From NCBI RefSeq assembly GCF_044383835.1, contig NZ_JBISEP010000010.1, positions 1-64,000 of the forward strand: DNA of 64,000 bases. Reading direction: 5' to 3'. The notes below the pieces were generated by a model. The model did not search any database and had not been told where the DNA came from. It saw only the letters and a program-made list of their open reading frames with translations. This document shows, piece after piece, positions 9,183 through 16,817 of this stretch. Source of the DNA: Paraliobacillus sp044383835 (GTDB lineage: Bacteria; Bacillota; Bacilli; Bacillales; Amphibacillaceae). Within the stretch, counting starts at the first letter, position 1; every line of letters begins with the position of its first letter. The position numbers and the translations under genes are program-made.

Positions 9183-9977
9183 TTAAAGGAAAGTACGTTT
9201 AATTCGTTCCCAATAATTATTATTAGGGAGTTTAATCATTTGAATATACCGTTCAGACATACTCACACTAATATCAGTGATGTTTCGAATAGAATACGCC
9301 TCATTATCCAAACCAATGATCGGATAATCATTTCCGTCTTGTATAATTTCTAATCGAAGCTTCTTATCTTTAGATAAAACAAGAGATGAACCAAGTGTTC
9401 GGTAATGATTATTATTAAGTGATGCAATTTCTGTCATTTGAAAACAGGGGATAGAGGGGTCTAAAATTGCCCCTTGGGTAGATTTGTTATACCCTGTACT
9501 TCCTGTTGGTGTCGCGACAATTAGCCCATCACCTCGAAATCGCTCAAGATAGGTATCATCTATATATACATCAATTGCGATCGTTTTAATAATGGAAGAA
9601 CGCACACTTGCCTCATTCAAACAATAGAAAGGTGCTTCATTATTTATAGAAACATCAATAATAGGGAATTTATCTACTTGTAGATTATCTGATGATAGAG
9701 CTTCAAACATTTCCTTAGGCTCATCAAAAGAAAAATCACTATATAGTCCCGATTGATTGTCCTTGGTCATGCCTACATAAATACAATCATTTCTGAATCC
9801 TGTATTACGGATCCCTTGTAAGTACACCCCATCATCACCTAAACAGACAATAATATCTGCTCGCTTTCGATCCTTACTTACTTCAAATCCACTTGTATTT
9901 GCTAATGCTATTAATGTATCTACCTCTTCGTTACTAACGCTTTCTTTTGTGTAATAAAAATAAACCGATAATGCCAT
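9183..9977 (-). CDS. nadK: NAD kinase, second Bacillus-type paralog (NadF2/YtdI-like)
   Basis: Phosphorylates NAD to NADP in the cytoplasm. The 264-residue product has the NAD kinase layout: nucleotide-binding motif at residues 47-50, the NE-type motif in LNEASVRSS, and the glycine-rich GDGLIVATPTGSTGYNKS loop. The catalytic motif reads GDDG instead of the family's usual GGDG, so the second glycine is replaced by aspartate. That may alter ATP/polyphosphate binding. It sits between the SASP gene and ytfI as ytdI does in B. subtilis. The family is sure; normal activity is less so. Confidence 0.88.
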   Translation of the reverse strand: MALSVYFYYTKESVSNEEVDTLIALANTSGFEVSKDRKRADIIVCLGDDGVYLQGIRNTGFRNDCIYVGMTKDNQSGLYSDFSFDEPKEMFEALSSDNLQVDKFPIIDVSINNEAPFYCLNEASVRSSIIKTIAIDVYIDDTYLERFRGDGLIVATPTGSTGYNKSTQGAILDPSIPCFQMTEIASLNNNHYRTLGSSLVLSKDKKLRLEIIQDGNDYPIIGLDNEAYSIRNITDISVSMSERYIQMIKLPNNNYWERIKRTFL

Positions 9978-10106
9978 TAGAATTCCTCCAATTTAAAAAA
10001 CTTATTATTAACATATAACCAAAATAAAAACTTGATAAACATTAAAGGAAGAGATAGGTTTATGAAAATTCATTTATTCCCATACTAACAAGGGAGGTGT
10101 CATTTT

Positions 10107-10682
10107 ATGCTGGTTATAATAATCATCACTATTTTGTTATTGTGTTTACTCTTGCTTGCTATTTTACTACCGGTCAAACTTAGATGTGAACTTACTTACC
10201 ATCAAGAATTGCAATTATCAATCAAGTTAACTATCGCACAACTTACTTTGTTTACTTACAATAAAACATGGAATGATCCTTTAGAAGACGAATCAATTGA
10301 TATTGAATCATTAATAGATAAATTTAAAAAACATATCAATAACTTTACTGAAAAAAAAGCTACAACGAAACACAAGATGAAGGTTATTAAATATTTTAAA
10401 AAAATTTCAATAGAAATCGAAGAATGGGAAACAACTATTGGCATGAAAGGTGCAGCAACAACTGGGATGTTAACTGGTATACTCTGGACAATCAAGGGAT
10501 CAGTATTAGGATTATTAGATCATTTATTTTACTTGAAAAATGCCCCAATTGTGCATGTTTATTCTGACTTTGAAGAACCTGTTTTTCAATCGACATGCTC
10601 ATGTATCTTTTCTTTACGATTAGGACAAGCTATCAATACATTTAGAAAAATTAATCAGTCAATGAAGGGTTTAAATGTATAA
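10107..10682 (+). CDS. ytfI: DUF2953 membrane protein YtfI
   Basis: Sporulation-associated membrane protein of unknown biochemical role. It has an N-terminal transmembrane helix (residues 1-22, MLVIIIITILLLCLLLLAIL), a basic central part, a probable second hydrophobic segment near MKGAATTGMLTGILWTIKGS, and a C-terminal region ending in FRKINQSMKGLNV. Length 191. It is paired with ytfJ 21 bases downstream, the same pair as in B. subtilis, where it is linked to sporulation. GGGAGGTG precedes the ATG. Confidence 0.88.
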   Translation: MLVIIIITILLLCLLLLAILLPVKLRCELTYHQELQLSIKLTIAQLTLFTYNKTWNDPLEDESIDIESLIDKFKKHINNFTEKKATTKHKMKVIKYFKKISIEIEEWETTIGMKGAATTGMLTGILWTIKGSVLGLLDHLFYLKNAPIVHVYSDFEEPVFQSTCSCIFSLRLGQAINTFRKINQSMKGLNV

Positions 10683-10703
10683 AATACAAAGGAGATATGT
10701 AGT

Positions 10704-11123
10704 ATGAACAATAACCATCCTATCGAAGGACTAATGACAACAGCAATGGAAAACCTAAAACAAATTGTTGATGTGAATACAATAATCGGTGATCCCATTC
10801 AATCTCCAGACGGAAGTACAATTATTACAGTATCGAGAGTAGGTTTTGGTTTTGCAGCTGGAGGGAGCGAATTCGGGCAAACAAATCAACAAAGTGATAG
10901 TGATTCTTCTGAACAATCTTACCCTTTTGGTGGCGGCAGTGGTGGAGGGGTTACTATTACACCGATAGGATTTTTAATTATCAACAAACAAGGAGTACAG
11001 ATGATTCATTTAGATCAACATGCTAACTTATACGAAAAAATGGTTGAGATAGCGCCACAAGCATTAGATAAAATAAAAGAAATACTGTCTAAAAGTGAAA
11101 AAAGTAGTGATTTTAACAAATAA
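10704..11123 (+). CDS. ytfJ: GerW-family sporulation protein YtfJ
   Basis: Spore protein family needed for normal germination in B. subtilis (GerW). The 139-residue product starts with the characteristic HPIEGLMTTAMENLKQIVDV, contains VGFGFAAGGSEFG and a glycine-rich GGGSGGGVTITPIGFLI hinge. Co-transcribed with ytfI and closed by a terminator. It is expected to be made during sporulation and to affect dipicolinic-acid-triggered germination; this is family knowledge and is not visible in the sequence. Confidence 0.94.
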   Translation: MNNNHPIEGLMTTAMENLKQIVDVNTIIGDPIQSPDGSTIITVSRVGFGFAAGGSEFGQTNQQSDSDSSEQSYPFGGGSGGGVTITPIGFLIINKQGVQMIHLDQHANLYEKMVEIAPQALDKIKEILSKSEKSSDFNK

Positions 11124-11141
11124 ATCGCTAGACATCTATAC

Positions 11142-11175
11142 AGAATGCCTTCATAATATGGATGGCATTCTTTTT
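11142..11175 (+). terminator. Terminator after ytfJ
   Basis: AGAATGCC (11142-11149) pairs with GGCATTCT (11164-11171) and is followed by TTTTT. Confidence 0.75.
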
Positions 11176-11249
11176 CATGTTAAGATACATAATAGCGAGT
11201 TTAATAATGGTGTTTCATTTGTTTGTTATTTTGAAAGGTAGGTAGACAG

Positions 11250-12233
11250 ATGCAGCAAAAAAATGTGGAACAAAATTTTGAAAAATTAAATAATATAGTT
11301 GAAAACCTTCAAACGAAAGAAAATATAACCTACTTGGAAAGTCTGGTTATTACTTTAGAGTATGCTTATTCACAAACTTCAAGTAGTGAACTGTTACAAG
11401 ATACAATTGATTATCTTAATAAAACTGTAAAAGTAGTGCGATTAGAGGAGCTAGAGAAGGAAGAAATTCGTAAAATAGTTCAATTAGCAACGTTAAAAGG
11501 CATGCGAGGTGCAACACAACAACAGCATCTCATCACACCAGATACAGTTGCGATGTTTATGGGCTACATTGTAAATAAAATTGTAGGGAAAAAAGAAAGC
11601 ATTCGTATCTTTGATCCTGCAATTGGTTCTGCAAATCTTCTATCATCCATCATCAACCAATTAGAAACGAATTATGAAGCTTATGGTAGTGACGTTGATA
11701 CGACATTAATTCAATTGGGTTTGGTTAATGCTAACTTTCAAAAAATAAAGATCGATTTATTTCATCAAGACAGTCTTCAACCATTTTTGTTAGAGCCAGT
11801 TGACGTAGTCGTATCTGACTTACCTGTTGGCTATTATCCGGATGATTTACGTGCGAAATCGTATGAACTACGTTCTGATGAAGGGCATTCATACGCACAT
11901 CATCTTTTTATCGAGCAAAGTTTACATTATACAAAAGAAGCAGGATTTTTAGTATTTGTCGTTCCTAATTTTTTATTTAACAGTGATCAATCAAATAAAT
12001 TACATTTATATTTGCAAAAGCATGCTCATATAGTAGCTTTATTACAATTACCTAATAGTATCTTCACATCTGAACAACAAGCTAAAAGCATTTTGATCTT
12101 ACAAAAAAAAGGTGAGGGGACAATGCCGCCAAAACAAGCTTTAATTGCACAGTTGCCTTCATTTAAAAATCCGAATGCAACTTTACAAATGGTTGAAAAA
12201 ATGAATCATTGGTTTAAAGAAGAAGGATTTTAA
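11250..12233 (+). CDS. ytxK: YtxK, class I SAM methyltransferase (N6-adenine methylase-like)
   Basis: Cytoplasmic protein of 327 residues with an N-terminal helical domain and a Rossmann SAM-binding domain: motif I IRIFDPAIGSANLLSSI and a catalytic-loop equivalent DLPVGYYP instead of the NPPY/F of HsdM-type DNA methylases. It therefore belongs to the methylase superfamily but not to a working restriction-modification system; no specificity or restriction gene is nearby. Position directly upstream of ackA is the same as B. subtilis ytxK. Its substrate is not known. Confidence 0.9.
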   Translation: MQQKNVEQNFEKLNNIVENLQTKENITYLESLVITLEYAYSQTSSSELLQDTIDYLNKTVKVVRLEELEKEEIRKIVQLATLKGMRGATQQQHLITPDTVAMFMGYIVNKIVGKKESIRIFDPAIGSANLLSSIINQLETNYEAYGSDVDTTLIQLGLVNANFQKIKIDLFHQDSLQPFLLEPVDVVVSDLPVGYYPDDLRAKSYELRSDEGHSYAHHLFIEQSLHYTKEAGFLVFVVPNFLFNSDQSNKLHLYLQKHAHIVALLQLPNSIFTSEQQAKSILILQKKGEGTMPPKQALIAQLPSFKNPNATLQMVEKMNHWFKEEGF

Positions 12234-12257
12234 TTATTAGAAAATAAGAACTTTTGT

Positions 12258-12272
12258 AGGAAAACGTTAACA
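12258..12272 (+). promoter_or_regulatory. cre site (CcpA operator) upstream of ackA
   Basis: AGGAAAACGTTAACA matches 14 of 15 positions of the cre consensus WTGNAANCGNWNNCA. Its centre is about 57 bases before the predicted ackA transcription start, the placement from which CcpA activates ackA in B. subtilis. Confidence 0.75.
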
Positions 12273-12285
12273 TTGTAGGTTTATG

Positions 12286-12315
12286 TTGCAATCCGTCGAC
12301 ATACTTGGTTAGAAT
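12286..12315 (+). promoter_or_regulatory. Promoter of ackA
   Basis: TTGCAA (12286-12291) and TAGAAT (12310-12315) with an 18-base spacer, downstream of the cre site and about 50 bases before the start codon. Confidence 0.55.
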
Positions 12316-12363
12316 AGTATTGGATATACTAAATTGGATCTGAATTGAAAGGATTGAATAATT

Positions 12364-13557
12364 TTGAGTAATGTGTTAGCAATAAACGCTGGTAGTTCTT
12401 CTTTAAAATTTCAATTATTTGAAATGCCAAATGAAACTGTATTAGCAAAGGGTTTAGTTGAGCGTATAGGGATTAGTGATTCTGTGTTTACGTTAGAATA
12501 TGCTGAGAATAAAGATTCAATCACGACAGATATTCCTAACCATGAAGTAGCTGTTAAATTATTATTAGAAAAGCTACAGGCTTCAGGTGTGATTCATTCT
12601 CTGGAAGAGATTGATGGAATTGGTCATCGTGTTGTGCATGGTGGAGAGAAGTTTAGCGATTCTGTTTTAGCAACAGATGAAGTTATTCAGGAAATAGAAG
12701 AAGTATCTGAATTAGCACCGCTGCATAACCCAGCAAACTTAACTGGTATCCGTGCATTTAAGGAAATTCTACCTAATGTACCATCAGTAGCTGTTTTTGA
12801 TACGGCATTTCACCAAACAATGCCTGATCAATCTTATTTGTATAGTTTGCCGTATGAATATTATGAAAAATATGGTATTCGTAAATATGGTTTCCATGGT
12901 ACATCACATAAATATGTGTCAGAGCGTGCAGCAGACTTAATGAGCGTACCACTAGATAAATTACGTTTAATTACATGTCATCTAGGTAACGGTGCAAGTA
13001 TTGCTGCTGTAGAGAATGGTAAATCAATTGATACATCTATGGGATTCACTCCGCTTGCTGGTGTAACAATGGGGACTCGTTCTGGTAACATTGACCCTGC
13101 TCTAATCCCATATATTATGGAAAAAACAGGTAAGACTGTAGCTGAAGTATTACATGTATTGAATAAAGAAAGTGGAATGTTAGCATTATCTGGTTTTTCT
13201 AGTGATTTAAGAGATATTCAAGAAAAAGCAGAAAGTGGCGATAGTCGAGCGGAATTATCTCTGAAAATTTTCGCTGAACGTATTCACCAATATATTGGCT
13301 CCTATGCAGCTAAAATGCACGGTGTAGATGCAATTGTCTTCACAGCAGGCGTTGGTGAAAACAGTAAAGAGGTAAGAGAACGTGTACTAGAAGGGTTAGA
13401 ATTTATGGGCGTATATTGGGATCGTGCATTAAATGACGTTCGAGGCAAAGAAGCATTTGTTAACTACCCTCATTCTCCGGTGAAAGTAATCGTCATTCCA
13501 ACTAATGAAGAAGTAATGATTGCTCGTGATGTACAGCGCTTGGCTTTACATGTCTAA
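12364..13557 (+). CDS. ackA: Acetate kinase
   Basis: Converts acetyl phosphate and ADP to acetate and ATP, the last step of overflow acetate production. The 397-residue product has all ASKHA signatures: AINAGSSSLKFQLFE at the N-terminus, HRVVHGGEKF, DTAFHQTMP, RKYGFHGTSHKYV, GFTPLAGVTMGTRSGNIDP and FTAGVGENS. The start codon is TTG, with a weak GAAAGGA-type ribosome site. A cre site upstream suggests CcpA activation in sugar-rich conditions. The partner phosphotransacetylase gene is not in this window. Confidence 0.98.
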   Translation: MSNVLAINAGSSSLKFQLFEMPNETVLAKGLVERIGISDSVFTLEYAENKDSITTDIPNHEVAVKLLLEKLQASGVIHSLEEIDGIGHRVVHGGEKFSDSVLATDEVIQEIEEVSELAPLHNPANLTGIRAFKEILPNVPSVAVFDTAFHQTMPDQSYLYSLPYEYYEKYGIRKYGFHGTSHKYVSERAADLMSVPLDKLRLITCHLGNGASIAAVENGKSIDTSMGFTPLAGVTMGTRSGNIDPALIPYIMEKTGKTVAEVLHVLNKESGMLALSGFSSDLRDIQEKAESGDSRAELSLKIFAERIHQYIGSYAAKMHGVDAIVFTAGVGENSKEVRERVLEGLEFMGVYWDRALNDVRGKEAFVNYPHSPVKVIVIPTNEEVMIARDVQRLALHV

Positions 13558-13576
13558 TATATTAGTTTAATAAATG

Positions 13577-13616
13577 AGCCTTTTTCTGAGTGAAGTAAAC
13601 AGAAAAAGGCTTTTTT
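13577..13616 (+). terminator. Terminator of ackA
   Basis: Perfect 12-bp stem AGCCTTTTTCTG / CAGAAAAAGGCT (13577-13588, 13600-13611) followed by a T run to 13616. Confidence 0.92.
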
Positions 13617-13622
13617 GATGTA

Positions 13623-13657
13623 TGAAAAAAGAAAACACGAGAGCTACTCGTATTTTC
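13623..13657 (-). terminator. Terminator of the universal stress gene
   Basis: GAAAACACGAG / CTCGTATTTTC (13631-13641, 13647-13657) pairs with one mismatch. Read on the minus strand it is followed by CTTTTTT, so it serves the convergent gene. Confidence 0.7.
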
Positions 13658-13686
13658 TAGTGTGAAAATTTATTGACACTGTAATT

Positions 13687-14154
13687 TTATTCATCATCAT
13701 CTTCTACTTCATCTTGTTCGGATCGTACAACTAGGACATCGCATGAAGCATATCTTGTAATGTTCTCTGAAACACTTCCAATTAAAAATCGTTCTACAGC
13801 ATTTAACCCAGTTGCGCCACAAATAATTAAATCGGCTTCGAATTTTTTTGCTACATGTTTCGGAATGCGAATTTTTGGTGAACCATAATCAATGTGTGTT
13901 TCGACGTTTGAGACTCCTTCAATCATCGCTTGTTGCTGATAATCTTCAAGTAATTGTGTTGCATAGATCTCGGATCGATTAATTAAAGATTGATCATACG
14001 TTTCGGCAGTTGAAATTGTTTTTGTGTCAACAACATGAGCAATAACTAATTGAGCATTATTTCTCTTAGCGATAGCAATTGCTTGCTTAAACGCTTTTTC
14101 GGAAGCTTGTGAACCATCTACTGCGACTACAATATGTTTGTAATTTGTTGTCAT
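13687..14154 (-). CDS. Universal stress protein, UspA family
   Basis: Small cytoplasmic nucleotide-binding stress protein (155 residues). UspA fold features are KHIVVAVDGSQASEKAF at the N-terminus and the ATP-binding-type signature around CGATGLNAVERFLIGSVSENI with the final CDVLVVRSE strand. The tail EQDEVEDDDE is acidic. ATG at 14152-14154 is preferred to the GTG three codons upstream because AAGGGAG lies 8 bases before it. It is transcribed on the opposite strand to its neighbours, between ackA and the PspA cluster. Confidence 0.93.
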   Translation of the reverse strand: MTTNYKHIVVAVDGSQASEKAFKQAIAIAKRNNAQLVIAHVVDTKTISTAETYDQSLINRSEIYATQLLEDYQQQAMIEGVSNVETHIDYGSPKIRIPKHVAKKFEADLIICGATGLNAVERFLIGSVSENITRYASCDVLVVRSEQDEVEDDDE

Positions 14155-14304
14155 AGAAAACACTCCCTTAATATTGAGTTACTATTATTGTAACATATTT
14201 ATCGTTTTACAAGCATATTCGATAATAGTAAAAGTCAGAATGCTATTAGATAAAAATATGATGTTCTACTATTTTGTGTTAAAATAAAAAAAATGAATTA
14301 ATTT

Positions 14305-14331
14305 TGAAACCATTATTGTTTTTAAGACGTA
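14305..14331 (+). promoter_or_regulatory. Sigma-W-like ECF promoter of the PspA cluster
   Basis: TGAAAC (14305-14310), a 17-base spacer with a T-rich stretch, and CGTA (14328-14331) match the sigma-W -35/-10 elements. It lies 35 bases upstream of the DUF4178 gene. The same pattern with the same spacing precedes ysdB. Confidence 0.7.
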
Positions 14332-14365
14332 CATAATAATATAAAGATTAGAGAGAGGTGCAACA

Positions 14366-14872
14366 ATGGGAATATTCTCTAAGCTTTTTCAGAAAAAAGA
14401 GAATAAAGAAGTAGTGAAAGAAAGGGATCCATTATCGATTGAAGTAGGAGATATTGTCGTTTATGATTTAGTTGATTATGAAGTAGTCGGAAAAATCACT
14501 TATAGACAAGATGCTTATGAATGGATTAGCTATCAGTTGTTAGAAGGTCGGAATACGATCTGGCTATCGGCTGAGATGGATGATGAATTGGAATTAGGTA
14601 TTTATAAAAGCCTTTCGTTATCCATTCAAAAACCTTATCCCCAACAGTTGAAGCATGAAGGGCGCATCTTTTATTTAGATGAGCAAGGCCAAGCCCGTGT
14701 TGTTGGAGAGGGAAGAAGTCGTAACGTCAATGGCAGAATGATTAGCTATGCTGAGTATTATGATGAAGCTGAGAAATCGTTTATCAGCATAGAAGATTGG
14801 GGTAGTGAGCTAGAAGCTAGTATTGGTTATGAAATAGAAGAGTATGAAATAAAAGTAATTGCAGGTTCATAA
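14366..14872 (+). CDS. DUF4178 protein, first gene of PspA cluster
   Basis: Soluble 168-residue protein with a lysine-rich start (MGIFSKLFQKKENKEVVKER) followed by a beta-rich DUF4178-type domain: VGDIVVYDLVDYEVVGKI, WISYQLLEG, WLSAEMDDELELGIYKSL, FYLDEQGQARV. It is 21 bases ahead of pspA and directly behind an ECF-type promoter. Members of this family repeatedly occur beside PspA, DUF4247, DUF350 and a spermidine-synthase-like gene. Biochemical function is not known; an accessory role at the membrane with PspA is inferred from context. Confidence 0.85.
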   Translation: MGIFSKLFQKKENKEVVKERDPLSIEVGDIVVYDLVDYEVVGKITYRQDAYEWISYQLLEGRNTIWLSAEMDDELELGIYKSLSLSIQKPYPQQLKHEGRIFYLDEQGQARVVGEGRSRNVNGRMISYAEYYDEAEKSFISIEDWGSELEASIGYEIEEYEIKVIAGS

Positions 14873-14893
14873 TTCTAAAGGAGGAAATAAATA

Positions 14894-15562
14894 ATGTTTA
14901 AATTCTTTAATCGTGTAAAAACAGTAGTAAGCTCAGAGTTGAATGCAATGTTGGATAAAGCAGAAGATCCGGTTAAAATGCTCGATCAATTTATGAGAGA
15001 TATGGAATCAGATATACGTGATGCTGAGAGTGCTGTGGCAAAACAAATTGCAAATGAGAAAATGTTAAAGCGCAAATACGATGATGCACAAGCAATGGTT
15101 GAGAAACGTCAATCACAAGCAGAAAAAGCCATTGAGGCAGGAAATGAAGATCTTGCTCGTCGTGCATTAGAAGATAAACAAGACCATACACAACAAGCAG
15201 ATTTACTGAAAGAATCTTGGGAGCGTGCAAAACAAGACGCTGATCAATTACGCAAAAAATTAGATGAAATGAAAAAAGAATATCAAGATATGAAATTGAA
15301 AAAAGATTCATTAAAAGCACGTGCGGAATCTGCTAAGACTAGAACGAAGATCAATCGTACGATGTCTTCTATTGGTAATGATGAATCCAAGCAAGGATTT
15401 TCAAGAATGGAAGAGAAAGTATTGCAATATGAAGCAGAAGCTGATACGAGTGATGACATGTCAGCAGCAAGCCGTTCATTAGATGATGAGTTTGACTCAC
15501 TTGAAACGAACGAAGTCGATGATGAACTAGCAGCTTTAAAAAAGAAAATGGGTAAAGAATAA
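14894..15562 (+). CDS. pspA: Phage shock protein A / IM30 family
   Basis: Peripheral membrane, ESCRT-III-like coiled-coil protein that polymerises on damaged membranes. The 222-residue product begins MFKFFNRVKTVVSSELN, an amphipathic N-terminal helix, followed by EDPVKMLDQFMRDME and a long coiled coil (about residues 25-145), then a linker and a second helical part. A consensus ribosome site GGAGG precedes the ATG. It shares the ECF promoter with the DUF4178 gene, and a terminator follows it directly. Comparable to PspA (YdjF) of B. subtilis, which is sigma-W controlled. Confidence 0.95.
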   Translation: MFKFFNRVKTVVSSELNAMLDKAEDPVKMLDQFMRDMESDIRDAESAVAKQIANEKMLKRKYDDAQAMVEKRQSQAEKAIEAGNEDLARRALEDKQDHTQQADLLKESWERAKQDADQLRKKLDEMKKEYQDMKLKKDSLKARAESAKTRTKINRTMSSIGNDESKQGFSRMEEKVLQYEAEADTSDDMSAASRSLDDEFDSLETNEVDDELAALKKKMGKE

Positions 15563-15581
15563 TACATTTACAAGAACAACA

Positions 15582-15620
15582 AGTAGCCTCTGTAAACACA
15601 AGGTACAGAGGCTACTTTCT
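15582..15620 (+). terminator. Terminator inside the PspA cluster
   Basis: Perfect 13-bp stem AGTAGCCTCTGTA / TACAGAGGCTACT (15582-15594, 15604-15616) followed by TTCTT. It separates pspA from the lipoprotein gene, so downstream genes depend on read-through or their own promoter. Confidence 0.8.
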
Positions 15621-15681
15621 TGATTAATAATGTAATGTAAACTGTTGCTCATTTAATATAGAAGGGAGGTAAACAAGTATA

Positions 15682-16323
15682 ATGAAAAAATGGCTTTTGC
15701 TACTTACTCTCATGCTCCTTACTTTACTTACTGCTTGTGGAGAAGCTGATCCTGCTTCTGTTTCCGAAATCCCAGATGAACCTTCGAAAGCGGATTTGAC
15801 TGACAGTTTAAATAATCAGTTTTCTGGTGATGTTGAGACTGTTTTAGCTAATGTTTTTTATAAATTAGATACCGTAGTCAGTGATTCAGCAGAAGCAAAT
15901 ATCTATGCAACGAGACAATTCACACTAGATGAGTTAGTGGATGAAGTTGCTAGTGCTATACCACCGAAAGAAACAAGTGAAAAATACGACAATCAACAAA
16001 TGTTAATCTATCCAAATCATTTTGTTACTTTTAAACAGAGTGAGGAAGATGATCAAGTTATTCTCATGGAAGTTGCACCAGACACCTTTGTTCGAAATAA
16101 TTATTCTCCTAACTATTTAAATAATTTTTTTGCTTTCGCTATGCTAAATCGAATGTTGTCTGCAGATAATTGGGCTGAAAATAGACGTAATACTTGTGCA
16201 AATGGTAGCTGTTATGGAGGCTACTCAACTGGCACGAAATCGTTTGGCGGGGATGTTGTAACAAATCGAACGAACCGAGGCATGTTTTCTACTAGAGGTG
16301 GAGGGCCAAGTGCTGGAAAATAA
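15682..16323 (+). CDS. DUF4247 lipoprotein of the PspA cluster
   Basis: Predicted extracytoplasmic lipoprotein, 213 residues. The signal peptide MKKWLLLLTLMLLTLLTAC ends in a lipobox (LTAC), with cysteine 19 as the lipidation site. The middle is a mixed domain containing YATRQFTLDELVDEV. The tail has two cysteines (NTCANGSCYGGY) and a glycine-rich end GGGPSAGK, as in DUF4247 proteins. GGGAGG ribosome site. Clustered with PspA, DUF350 and an aminopropyltransferase, so an envelope role is inferred. Molecular activity is unknown. Confidence 0.85.
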   Translation: MKKWLLLLTLMLLTLLTACGEADPASVSEIPDEPSKADLTDSLNNQFSGDVETVLANVFYKLDTVVSDSAEANIYATRQFTLDELVDEVASAIPPKETSEKYDNQQMLIYPNHFVTFKQSEEDDQVILMEVAPDTFVRNNYSPNYLNNFFAFAMLNRMLSADNWAENRRNTCANGSCYGGYSTGTKSFGGDVVTNRTNRGMFSTRGGGPSAGK

Positions 16324-16343
16324 TAAAAAGGAGGAACGATAAA

Positions 16344-16739
16344 ATGAACGCTTTTGTAGCAACATTTATATATTTTGTATTGGCAATCATTGTTGTATTA
16401 GTGGGTTTAGTTATTTTTGAATGGATTACGACTAAATATAAAGATTGGGATGAGGTATCAGATGGAAATCATGCTGTAGCTTTATCGATTGCGGGTAAAA
16501 TTATCGGTATTTGCATTATTTTATCTTTTGCTATCTATCATAGTATTTCCATTTGGGAAACAGTGATATGGGGTGGATATGGTGTCGTTTTACAGATGAT
16601 TGCATACCTTCTATTTGAGCTATTTACACGTAAGTTCTCTGTCCAAGACAAAATCAAGCAAAACAATATTGCGGTAGGAATTATTTCTTTTGCAGTATCA
16701 CTAGGATTAGCTTTTGTGATTGGTGCATCAATTACATAA
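16344..16739 (+). CDS. DUF350 integral membrane protein
   Basis: Hydrophobic 131-residue protein with about four transmembrane helices: residues 4-25, 45-65, 70-92 and 108-129. An acidic/charged cytoplasmic loop KYKDWDEVSDGNHAVAL lies between the first two. DUF350 proteins commonly pair with DUF4247 and membrane spermidine synthases. It is 21 bases behind the lipoprotein gene with ribosome site AAGGAGG, and is followed by a terminator-like hairpin before the aminopropyltransferase. Function unknown. Confidence 0.85.
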   Translation: MNAFVATFIYFVLAIIVVLVGLVIFEWITTKYKDWDEVSDGNHAVALSIAGKIIGICIILSFAIYHSISIWETVIWGGYGVVLQMIAYLLFELFTRKFSVQDKIKQNNIAVGIISFAVSLGLAFVIGASIT

Positions 16740-16759
16740 AGAAGCTGAATTGTCAAGGG

Positions 16760-16791
16760 AGGTCTGGCTATACAGTCAGGTCTTCTTTTTT
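16760..16791 (+). terminator. Wobble-rich terminator between DUF350 and aminopropyltransferase
   Basis: AGGTCTGGCT (16760-16769) and AGTCAGGTCT (16774-16783) form a 10-bp RNA stem including three G-U pairs with a 4-base loop, followed by TCTTTTTTT. It may be a partial terminator or attenuator within the cluster. Confidence 0.55.
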
Positions 16792-16817
16792 GAAAAAGTG
16801 CAATGGAGTGAGACATT

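Noticed and set aside
11250..12233. ytxK as part of a restriction-modification or phage-defence system
   Set aside because: The catalytic NPPY is replaced by DLPV, there is no restriction or specificity gene nearby, and the gene holds its normal place before ackA.
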